In this document: positions 1-5,283 of the stretch, one piece after another
Numbering within the stretch: the first letter of the stretch is position 1
How the letters are laid out: each line of letters starts with the position of its first letter
Assembly (NCBI GenBank): GCA_039033695.1
Contig: JBCCCC010000193.1
Coordinates: 1-5,283, forward strand
Source of the DNA: CALBPI01 sp039033695
Lineage (GTDB): Bacteria; Pseudomonadota; Gammaproteobacteria; Steroidobacterales; Woeseiaceae
Direction of reading: 5' to 3'
DNA: 5,283 nt
The notes under the pieces: generated by a model
What the model was told of the DNA's origin: nothing
Databases searched by the model: none
Seen by the model: only the letters and a program-made list of their open reading frames with translations
Translations under genes and position numbers: made by a program

Positions 1-117
1 GCCAAGTTCGAAGAGCACCAACCGGGTCGTCCATTCTGTCCGACTACGATTCTCTAGAAGCACGCGATGGACTTGGTCTTGCGTCAACTCGAAGTACCGC
101 CCTGTGATGCCTAACAG
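1..117 (-). CDS. possible 5' part of an unrecognised gene, no clear start, cut by window edge
   Basis: On the minus strand 39 codons are open from 117 to the window edge, directly after an in-frame TAG at 120-118. The peptide begins LLGITGRYFELTQDQ and looks protein-like rather than random. The opening GITGRYFELT resembles, from memory only, the N-termini of small uncharacterised DUF1877/YfbM-type proteins, which often begin MG-I/M-T. Here the codon before GGC is TTA, not ATG, and the one before that is CTG. No Shine-Dalgarno is visible upstream. It may be a gene whose start codon was lost, a gene using a rare start, or chance. It would be transcribed in the same direction as the MFS gene, beyond that gene's terminator. 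The remaining 118-312 holds no gene I can support and is visibly less GC-rich than the rest. Confidence 0.3.
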   Translation of the reverse strand, partial: MLGITGRYFELTQDQVHRVLLENRSRTEWTTRLVLFELG

Positions 118-312
118 CTAGTTCTACTGCGCATGCAGCAAAACACAACGCAATGGAAATCTGGATTCCCAAAAAATCCTTTTGTCATTCAACAACCTCC
201 CAACATCCCCACAAACTGCGCCCGCATACAACACGCCAAGAAACGGTCCGTCGCAGCATTTACTTCTGCCATGTAACGACAAAACGTCCCACCAACAGGC
301 TACCTCATCCTG

Positions 313-340
313 AAAAAGCCGGAATACGGTATTCCCGAGC
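313..340 (-). terminator. probable rho-independent terminator of the MFS gene
   Basis: Directly after the MFS stop codon, an inverted repeat at 321-335 pairs GGAATAC with GTATTCC around one central base. GC pairs at 318-319 and 339-340 can extend it across a small internal loop. On the minus strand it is followed by five T residues (317-313). Stem, position and T-run fit an intrinsic terminator for the hydrolase-MFS transcript. The stem is only moderately GC-rich and the T-run is short, so strength is uncertain. Confidence 0.6.
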
Positions 341-1558
341 CTAAACGTTGCGCTTTGGCAAGACCCACAAGACGAGCAACGAAAGCGCCGACAATCCCAC
401 ACTCACGAGTGCCAGCGCCCGCAACCCGTCGTCCACCAGCGGCGCCGCGAATGCCGTGCCGCCTGCAGTCACCAACAGCACGAACAAGATCACCAGCGCA
501 GAGCCGCGTGCATCATCACCGTCCGCGGCCAATACGGCGCTCAGAAATCCGGGCGGCCCTCGCAACCCCAGTCCGAAGTTCATCGGCACGAACAATAACG
601 CCAGCCAGCGTGGGTCATTGAAACCCAGCAGCGCGTAGCCGGTGATCAACACGATACCCAGCAGCGACAGCGTCGAACCAAACCAGATCATCGTCTCGGC
701 ACCGAAGCGACCAACAAACCGCTCCGCGGAGCTCGCGCCAATAATGAATGTCGCAATGCCGCATACCTGCATGATGATGAAGTGCGTCAGCGTGCCACCC
801 ATGGTTAATGTGATCACCGCTGGCGCGCCAAACACGAACACCAGCAGCGCGCCCAGTGTCAGCGCCTGGCTCAGCGCATAACGCATGAACACCGCATTGG
901 CCAACAGCGACACATACCCGGCGCCCTGGCGCGTCGGGTGAACATTGGGAATGCGCGATCGCAACAGGATAAGCACCACCGACAGCACTGCCGCCAGCAC
1001 GGCGATCACGCTAAACGATGCCTGCCAACCGGCCACATGCAACAGCCATACGCCAGCAATGGGCGCCAACGCAGGGGTGAGTGACTCAATACTGCTGAGG
1101 ATGCCAATCGCCTTGATCGCACCGCGCTCATCAAACATCACGCGTATGATCCCCGGCGCGAACACGGCCGGTGCGGCGCTGAACAGACCTTGCGCAAAAC
1201 GCAGGGCGACCAGCTCGCCCAATGCATCGACCTGCGTCGCCAGCAGCGAGACCAGCCCGTAGCCAACCATTGCTGCGATCATCAGCCAGCGTTGATCGAG
1301 GCTGGCACCTAGCGCGCCGAACAGCAACAACCCACAGGCGCCGCCCGCCACAAATGTGGCCAGCACCATTTGCGATAGCGCGACGCTACCGCCGAGCGCT
1401 GTCGGTAGCGTCGGTACGGCGGGTAACACAAGATCCGTGCCGGCAAGACCGAGCACTGTGCTGGTGATGATCACGAGCAACGTCAGTCGCGGTGTTTTGT
1501 AATCTTGCTGGTTGATGGCTCGTCTACATTGGTGAGCGGCGGCGGCCGCATGGCGCAC
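341..1558 (-). CDS. MFS transporter, Bcr/CflA-like (DHA1 drug-efflux type)
   Basis: A 405-residue inner-membrane protein, near the usual length of 12-helix major facilitator proteins. TDLVLPAVPTL (about 41-51), at the end of the first helix, matches the D-x-x-LPA-x-P signature of Bcr/CflA efflux proteins. The loop 2-3 motif A is degenerate (GALGASLDQRW, 81-91). RFAQGL (120-125), the IIRVMFDERG segment (137-146) and the ALAPIAGVWL segment (163-172) followed by GWQASF (177-182) fit helices 4-5 of this group. Strongly hydrophobic segments continue to about residue 400. Such proteins are proton antiporters exporting drugs or small metabolites; the substrate here cannot be read. The start is a GTG whose G is shared with the TAG stop of the hydrolase gene. 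There is no Shine-Dalgarno just upstream, which suggests coupled translation. The alanine-rich N-terminus (residues 4-8) is unusual, so the true start could differ slightly. Confidence 0.88.
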   Translation of the reverse strand: MRHAAAAAHQCRRAINQQDYKTPRLTLLVIITSTVLGLAGTDLVLPAVPTLPTALGGSVALSQMVLATFVAGGACGLLLFGALGASLDQRWLMIAAMVGYGLVSLLATQVDALGELVALRFAQGLFSAAPAVFAPGIIRVMFDERGAIKAIGILSSIESLTPALAPIAGVWLLHVAGWQASFSVIAVLAAVLSVVLILLRSRIPNVHPTRQGAGYVSLLANAVFMRYALSQALTLGALLVFVFGAPAVITLTMGGTLTHFIIMQVCGIATFIIGASSAERFVGRFGAETMIWFGSTLSLLGIVLITGYALLGFNDPRWLALLFVPMNFGLGLRGPPGFLSAVLAADGDDARGSALVILFVLLVTAGGTAFAAPLVDDGLRALALVSVGLSALSLLVLWVLPKRNV

Positions 1559-2463
1559 TAGAGGAACGTGATCACAAACTCGATGGTGGTTGCCACCAGG
1601 TTATCGGAGAACGCCTGTTGGCCGTCAAACAAACCGAAACCATGGTCAGCGTTCTCGACCACGTGCAATCGTCGGCCCGCCGCATTGGTCATGGCATCGC
1701 GTGCCAGCATCGACGTGCGCAGCGGCACGACGTCGTCTTTATTGCCATGAATGAACAGCACATTGCCGCGATAACGTGCCAGCGCGTCGGTTGGGCGCGA
1801 CTGCTCCATGTCGACGAACCATTGCGCACCGAGCTGCTGGCGTTGGCCCCAACTGCTGGTGAACGGCACCGAGCCCTGCTCGACAGCTATATTGCGCGCC
1901 ATGCGGTACTGCTGCTCACCACCAAACATGCCGGTGATGCGCCCCACGCCGTTTTCAACCGCCGGCGCCCACAGCACCATGGTGGGGTAACTACCCGTCT
2001 TGCTGTGTAGTGCCGCTAGCCTGCCGCCCATGCTGTAACCCAGCAACGCGACGCGCGATGCATCAATGCTCGCATTACCTCTGGCATATGCCTCAGCCGC
2101 CGCAATGTCGGCAAGCATGTTAGTGAGATTATTGTTCGCCCACGGCTCGGTACTATCGCCGCACCCGGGGAAGTCCATGCGAATCGACGCAATACCGGCA
2201 TCGGCAAGCTGCTCGGCGACACGCTCGAATGCACCCGCCTCATTGCGCGTGCCGCCATGCCCATGAATCATCACAACCAGCGGCAATGCTTGCGTCGCAC
2301 CCGTCTCGGCGGGTGTCACAAAAGTGATCGGCACCTCTACACCGCGCGACAACATGACGGTGTCCTGGGCCGTCACCGAATTGGCGGTGTCTGTCACCTG
2401 TGTGGCGCAGCCAGTCAGCCATAGCAGGCTGATAATCAGGACGAGGTGATGTGTTGCGCGCAT
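1558..2463 (-). CDS. alpha/beta hydrolase (dienelactone hydrolase-like), predicted lipoprotein
   Basis: A 301-residue serine hydrolase. The N-terminus MRATHHLVLIISLLWLTGC is a lipoprotein signal peptide with lipobox LTGC, so Cys19 should be lipidated and the enzyme anchored in the envelope facing the periplasm. The alpha/beta hydrolase fold is clear: oxyanion-loop HGHGG (67-71), nucleophile elbow GYSMGG with Ser144, acid Asp243 in HGNKDD, and catalytic His274 in ADHGF. It probably cleaves an ester or peptide bond in a small substrate (esterase, acylaminoacyl-peptidase or dienelactone hydrolase type); substrate unknown. The open frame extends upstream to 2607, but the start at 2463 is preferred: it gives the signal peptide and has a GGGGG Shine-Dalgarno 8 bp upstream. 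Its TAG overlaps the GTG of the MFS gene, forming a two-gene unit. No convincing promoter was found upstream. Confidence 0.88.
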   Translation of the reverse strand: MRATHHLVLIISLLWLTGCATQVTDTANSVTAQDTVMLSRGVEVPITFVTPAETGATQALPLVVMIHGHGGTRNEAGAFERVAEQLADAGIASIRMDFPGCGDSTEPWANNNLTNMLADIAAAEAYARGNASIDASRVALLGYSMGGRLAALHSKTGSYPTMVLWAPAVENGVGRITGMFGGEQQYRMARNIAVEQGSVPFTSSWGQRQQLGAQWFVDMEQSRPTDALARYRGNVLFIHGNKDDVVPLRTSMLARDAMTNAAGRRLHVVENADHGFGLFDGQQAFSDNLVATTIEFVITFL

Positions 2464-2895
2464 TGTTGACCCCCAAGGCGTGGTTTGCGATGACGAGCAA
2501 GGATAACGCATGCGTGCAGGCGAATGCCGCGCTACTGCGAAAAAATGACGACCGTATCCTATCTCGCGTTTGCCGCGCGGTACATCAAGAGTGCCCGCAA
2601 CCAGCAAGTACTCAAATCGAGCGCCGTGACCACTTGGCTAACGATAGCGATATTGATGATCACGATCGCAAACGGCTGCAGTACGCTGTGAAAATTGCGC
2701 CGACGATAGCGACCCTGGGCATTACAATCGGGAACGGCAGCGCTGCGCCGAAATACACGGGCCATCGATAGCGATCTTGATTGTCGCGATCGCCAACGGC
2801 TGCCGTGCGCCGTGAAAACTGGCCAACGATAGCAACCGTTTATTTCGATCGTAAACGATGTATGCCGCTGTCACTGTCAGCACCGGTGCCGATGA
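2464..2895. other. 432-bp intergenic region between deaminase and hydrolase genes
   Basis: Both flanking genes are on the minus strand, so this is downstream of the deaminase and upstream of the hydrolase. Apart from the 62-bp repeats listed separately, I see no gene. A plus-strand open frame from 2451 to 2771 crosses two repeat units and has no recognisable protein character. No GC-stem plus T-run terminator for the deaminase is evident; the six-T stretch (minus strand, about 2540-2545) lies too far from any stem. Promoter-like hexamers for the hydrolase are weak. Confidence 0.6.
2623..2867. repeat. four imperfect 62-bp tandem repeats
   Basis: Units begin at 2623, 2685, 2747 and 2809. The first three are exactly 62 bp; the fourth is about 3 bp shorter. 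Each opens with GCCG or GCTG, carries a GATAGC core about 20 bp in (followed by GA in three, AA in the fourth), and has a later block like CGATCGCAAACGGCTGC. CGATCG recurs in units 1, 3 and 4. A hand alignment of units 1 and 3 gives 45 of 62 identical positions. Units 1 and 3 can also form a short stem (GCGAT with ATCGC). The period is not a multiple of three and no gene spans the array, so it is non-coding. Function is unknown. Confidence 0.8.
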
Positions 2896-3918
2896 CTACG
2901 CCGATGCCGTTGGCAGCATGTCCCGCTCGAACTGATCCAGCTCGGCCAGGTACGGGCCCTTGTCATCATCGGCAAGCCACGATACGTCAAACGCATTGCG
3001 GCTAAGCTGCAGCGCCTCTGCATCGGTCAAACCGACCTTGTCCTGCAATACCTTGAAGTTGTCAGTCATGTAGCCACCGAAATACGCCGGATCATCCGAG
3101 TTGACCGTGACCCGCATGCCCTTGGCCAGCATCTCGCGCACGGCCTCGCCCTTGAGCTCGCCCGCGCAGAATGTGTTGGAGATGGGGCAAACGGTCAGGC
3201 CAAGATTGCGGCGAATGATTTCCTGGCACAGTGCCTCGTCTTCGAGAGAGTTGACGCCGTGATCAATGCGGTCAACGCCAACGGTCATGACACAATCGCG
3301 GATATGCGATGCACTATCCTGTTGATCGACATCGCAGTGCATCGTCAGCTTCATGCCGAGCTTACATGCGGTCGCAAAGACGTCGGCAAACTTGAGCGGC
3401 GGGTTGTCCTGCTCATCAGAATCCAGGCCAACACCGATAAGCTGATCGTAGTAAGGCTCGGCCATCGCCAGGTGCTCCGCGGCCGATTCCGCGCTCATGT
3501 CACGCAAAAAACACATGATCAGGTTGGAGCGCACGCCGAGGTTAGCTTCGGCGTCTCGCTGTGCACGGCTGATGCCGTCGATAACCGTCGCGAACGCAAC
3601 ACCGCGCGTGGTGTGACCTTGCGGATCGAAGAATGGCTCGACGTAGCGCACGTTGTCGGCGGCGGCGCGTTCGAAATAGCGGTAGGTCAGCTCATAGAAG
3701 TCCTGCTCGGTGCGCAGCACATCCATACCGGCGTAGTACATCTTGAGGAACGAGGGCAAGTCGTCGAAGTTGTAGGCATCGATGACCGCCTGCGGCGACG
3801 CATACGGCAGCGACACACCATTGCGACCGGCCAGCTCGAAGATGTGTTCCGGCTCTAGCGTGCCCTCCAGGTGCACATGCAGCTCGGCCTTGGGTAGCAA
3901 CTCAACGAATGACGACAT
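2896..3918 (-). CDS. adenosine/adenine deaminase family protein (cytoplasmic, atypical catalytic motif)
   Basis: A 340-residue amidohydrolase of the Add/adenine deaminase family (E. coli Add has 333). There is no signal peptide, so it should be cytoplasmic. It begins MSSFVELLPKAELHVHLEGT, with metal ligands His14 and His16. EPFFDPQGHT (94-103) and GVGLDSDE (162-169) resemble the adenine-deaminase branch. His194 is the third metal ligand, RIDHG (217-221) holds the second active-site His220, and SDDP (274-277) supplies the metal-binding Asp275. The oddity is H-C-D-V at 194-197, where most members have H-A-G-E with a catalytic Glu. I recall uncharacterised family members with HCDVDQ, so this is probably a subfamily rather than damage. 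Deamination of adenine, adenosine or a related aminopurine is likely; substrate uncertain. The ATG at 3918 has a GGAG 9 bp upstream. An in-frame ATG at 4032 would add 38 residues encoded by the 8-bp repeat. Confidence 0.88.
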   Translation of the reverse strand: MSSFVELLPKAELHVHLEGTLEPEHIFELAGRNGVSLPYASPQAVIDAYNFDDLPSFLKMYYAGMDVLRTEQDFYELTYRYFERAAADNVRYVEPFFDPQGHTTRGVAFATVIDGISRAQRDAEANLGVRSNLIMCFLRDMSAESAAEHLAMAEPYYDQLIGVGLDSDEQDNPPLKFADVFATACKLGMKLTMHCDVDQQDSASHIRDCVMTVGVDRIDHGVNSLEDEALCQEIIRRNLGLTVCPISNTFCAGELKGEAVREMLAKGMRVTVNSDDPAYFGGYMTDNFKVLQDKVGLTDAEALQLSRNAFDVSWLADDDKGPYLAELDQFERDMLPTASA

Positions 3919-3927
3919 AGGTGAATT

Positions 3928-3931
3928 CTCC
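3928..3931 (-). promoter_or_regulatory. Shine-Dalgarno of the deaminase, decides the start at 3918
   Basis: GGAG on the minus strand, 9 bp before ATG at 3918. The ATG leads straight into the conserved LLPKAELHVHLEG start of the deaminase. The alternative ATG at 4032 has no comparable site. The motif sits 10 bp from the edge of the 8-bp tandem repeat. Confidence 0.65.
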
Positions 3932-3940
3932 AGCGGCACC

Positions 3941-4030
3941 GCGGTTCTGCGGTTCTGCGGTTCTGCGGTTCTGCGGTTCTGCGGTTCTGCGGTTCTGCGG
4001 TTCTGCGGTTCTGCGGTTCTGCGGTTCTGC
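3941..4030. repeat. perfect 8-bp tandem repeat, 11.25 copies
   Basis: The unit GCGGTTCT (minus strand AGAACCGC) is repeated without a mismatch for 90 bp: 11 full units plus GC. It lies between the two divergent deaminase genes, just upstream of the minus-strand gene's Shine-Dalgarno. Because 8 is prime to 3, every reading frame encodes the same 24-bp cycle and none contains a stop: (NRRTAEPQ)n on minus, (AVLRFCGS)n on plus. Perfect identity points to recent or ongoing expansion by slipped-strand mispairing. Likely roles are a length-variable leader or a phase-variable coding tract. Confidence 0.95.
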
Positions 4031-4051
4031 ATCCGATCGTAAACCGGGTCT

Positions 4052-4075
4052 GGCGGGCGCCGCAAGGCGCTAGCC
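4052..4075. repeat. GC-rich inverted repeat in the divergent region
   Basis: GCGCC (4057-4061) and GGCGC (4066-4070) pair perfectly around a GCAA loop, and GGC/GCC (4052-4054, 4073-4075) extend the stem past a 2x2 internal loop. No T-run follows on either strand, so it is not a standard terminator. If the minus-strand transcript starts near 4111, the hairpin would lie in the deaminase leader, about 20 bp ahead of the 8-bp repeat. It could instead be an operator. Function is not shown. Confidence 0.45.
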
Positions 4076-4117
4076 TGGTATCTATGCGCGCCACGCTGTG
4101 CGATGTGCGTTGCGCGG

Positions 4118-4125
4118 GTTATATT
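4118..4125. promoter_or_regulatory. candidate overlapping -10 elements for the divergent genes
   Basis: The only AT-rich island in the 262-bp divergent region. Minus strand reads TATAAC (4123-4118) and plus strand TATATT (4120-4125), each close to TATAAT. No good -35 is found on either side: on minus, TTGGAG lies 19 bp away; on plus, nothing close. If real, the plus transcript would start near 4132 (about a 50-nt leader) and the minus transcript near 4111, placing hairpin and 8-bp repeat in a leader of about 190 nt. Confidence 0.3.
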
Positions 4126-4180
4126 GTCGCATTGCGCCAGTGCTCCAACGCCTGGCAACCACCACGAACAAGGTTTCCGC

Positions 4181-5283
4181 ATGACTCGACTCGCCACCAC
4201 CATCCTGCTGCTGTGCTGCTGCATCAACGTCAACGCGACTGACTGGTTTGACGCGCTCAAAGCCGGCGATGACCGCGCGCTGTACATTGCGCTGCATGAG
4301 ATGCCCAAAGGCGGCGACCTGCACAACCATTCCACGGGCTCGGTGTTCGTGGAAGACTGGTACGAGATGGCTGTTGCAGAGCAAGACAATGGCTACGCGT
4401 ACTACACCAAGGTGCGCATAGAGAACTGCCGCGAATTTGCCGATATCGATGCCAGTTACGTGCTGATGTTCCGCAACATCGAAGCGACAGAATTCGACAG
4501 CTTGAACAGCTGCGAGCAAAGCGAGTACGCGCGCCTTGAGGACTTGACACCCGAGCAGCGCGACGGCTGGCTCAACAGCATCCGCCTGGACAGCCCGGTC
4601 GAGGGTCGCGAGGAGTTCTTCGAGCGCCATTGGCAACGTCTGAATGCACTGCTGTTCAATCCGAACATCCTGGCCGAAGGGCTGTTTCGCAATGCCAAGA
4701 CGCTGGCCGACGAAGGCGCCACTTACCTCGAAGCGATGGTCAGTGTACAAGGCGTCATGCGTGCGGATGGCACCGAACTCACGCCGGGCGAGATGATTGA
4801 TGTCTATCGTGAGCGCATGCGCCAGCCTGACGCTGCAGCACTCAATATGACCATCCGCATGCAAATGATGGTGCTGCGATTTACACCGGTGGCCGAGGAT
4901 GAGCTACGCGAGCTCTATCAAGTCGCGCGCGAGAACAGCGATGTCGTCGTTGGCCTGAACATGGCCGGGCGCGAAGACAACGACAAGGGACATCCGCGCC
5001 GTTTCCTGGACACCTATCGCGAGCTGCGTCGCGACTACAACCTGCCACTGGCGATCCACGGCGGTGAAGTCGATGAACCCAACGATCACGTGCGCGACAC
5101 CCTGCTGCTCGGCGCGCGGCGCATTGGTCATGGGCTTAACCTGATCACCGACGACGATCTGATGCTGGACATGCGCTACGGCCCGTACCTTATCGAGACC
5201 AACCTGATCAGCAACCTGCTGCTCAACTATGTGGATGACTACGCGCAGCACCCATTCCCGGAATTTCTGCGCACGGGCATTCC
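4181..5283 (+). CDS. exported adenosine deaminase-like protein (ADA2/ADGF-like), 3' end outside window
   Basis: The first 367 residues of a metal-dependent deaminase, still open at the window edge. MTRLATTILLLCCCINVNA is a signal peptide with probable cleavage after VNA (residue 19), so the enzyme should act in the periplasm or outside. A lipobox does not fit, as no small residue precedes the cysteines correctly. MPKGGDLHNHSTGS (41-54) gives metal ligands His48 and His50. AIHGGE (291-296) carries the third ligand His293 and catalytic Glu296, and RIGHGLN (314-320) the second active-site His317. The final metal-binding Asp (SDDP-type motif) would lie beyond the window. The spacing from DLHNH to HGGE, longer than in Add, matches secreted ADA2/ADGF-type enzymes, which convert adenosine or deoxyadenosine to inosine forms. 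AAGG 7 bp upstream is the ribosome site. It is divergent from a cytoplasmic relative. Confidence 0.88.
   Translation, partial: MTRLATTILLLCCCINVNATDWFDALKAGDDRALYIALHEMPKGGDLHNHSTGSVFVEDWYEMAVAEQDNGYAYYTKVRIENCREFADIDASYVLMFRNIEATEFDSLNSCEQSEYARLEDLTPEQRDGWLNSIRLDSPVEGREEFFERHWQRLNALLFNPNILAEGLFRNAKTLADEGATYLEAMVSVQGVMRADGTELTPGEMIDVYRERMRQPDAAALNMTIRMQMMVLRFTPVAEDELRELYQVARENSDVVVGLNMAGREDNDKGHPRRFLDTYRELRRDYNLPLAIHGGEVDEPNDHVRDTLLLGARRIGHGLNLITDDDLMLDMRYGPYLIETNLISNLLLNYVDDYAQHPFPEFLRTGI

Noticed and set aside
124..402. 92-residue minus-strand frame overlapping the end of the MFS gene, and a 63-residue plus-strand frame at 153-344
   Set aside because: No motif, no ribosome site of note; both cross the probable terminator at 313-340.
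2464..2607. Upstream extension of the hydrolase frame
   Set aside because: It would bury the clear lipoprotein signal peptide, and the ATG at 2463 has a good Shine-Dalgarno.
2451..2771. 106-residue plus-strand frame in the 2464-2895 gap
   Set aside because: It runs through tandem repeats whose period is not a multiple of three and shows no protein-like character.
2623..2867. CRISPR array or plasmid-type iteron origin
   Set aside because: The units are directly adjacent with no spacer, are degenerate along their length, and no cas or replication gene is nearby.
3259..3858. 199-residue plus-strand open frame
   Set aside because: It lies wholly antisense to the conserved deaminase and has no recognisable motifs; a shadow of a GC-rich gene.
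3941..4030. CRISPR array
   Set aside because: The 8-bp units are contiguous with no unique spacers, so this is a microsatellite-like tract.
3919..4389. Long upstream extension of the deaminase frame to an ATG at 4389
   Set aside because: It overlaps the exported deaminase gene antisense, has no domain character and arises because the 8-bp repeat has no stops; the family N-terminus begins at 3918. Only the ATG at 4032 is kept as an alternative.
4082..4864. 260-residue minus-strand open frame
   Set aside because: Antisense to the exported deaminase, whose frame carries DLHNH, HGGE and RIGHG; no features of its own.
4904..5251. 115-residue minus-strand open frame
   Set aside because: Antisense shadow of the exported deaminase.

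Overview
The window looks like chromosomal DNA of a GC-rich Gram-negative bacterium, most likely a proteobacterium. The signs are a lipoprotein signal with an LTGC lipobox, a Bcr/CflA-like MFS exporter and Shine-Dalgarno-led genes. The species cannot be told from the sequence. Two stretches are visibly less GC-rich or less gene-like: about 118-340, and the gap at 2464-2895.

Layout. At the left edge (1-117, minus strand) is a 39-codon open stretch that may be the start of a gene running out of the window, but it has no normal start codon. A probable rho-independent terminator (313-340) closes a minus-strand gene pair: an MFS transporter (341-1558) and, upstream of it, a lipoprotein-type alpha/beta hydrolase (1558-2463). 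The two overlap by one base (TAGTG), so they are probably translationally coupled. A 432-bp gap follows, holding four imperfect 62-bp tandem repeats (2623-2867). Next comes a minus-strand deaminase of the adenosine/adenine deaminase family (2896-3918). On the plus strand, a second member of the same superfamily begins at 4181 and runs off the right edge; this one has a signal peptide.

The two deaminases are divergent and share a 262-bp intergenic region. It holds 11.25 perfect copies of an 8-bp repeat (3941-4030), a GC-rich hairpin (4052-4075) and a weak AT-rich promoter candidate (4118-4125). The repeat lies 10 bp upstream of the Shine-Dalgarno of the minus-strand deaminase. An alternative ATG abuts its far end in frame with the gene. 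Because 8 is not a multiple of 3, loss or gain of one unit would shift that upstream frame. This is the layout of a slipped-strand phase-variation switch and is the most interesting part of the window.

Functionally, the right half reads as a purine-salvage locus: an exported deaminase acting on purine nucleosides outside the cytoplasm, and a cytoplasmic relative acting on imported purine or a related compound. The cytoplasmic enzyme carries H-C-D-V where the family usually has H-A-G-E, so its exact substrate is open. The hydrolase and exporter have no evident link to purines.
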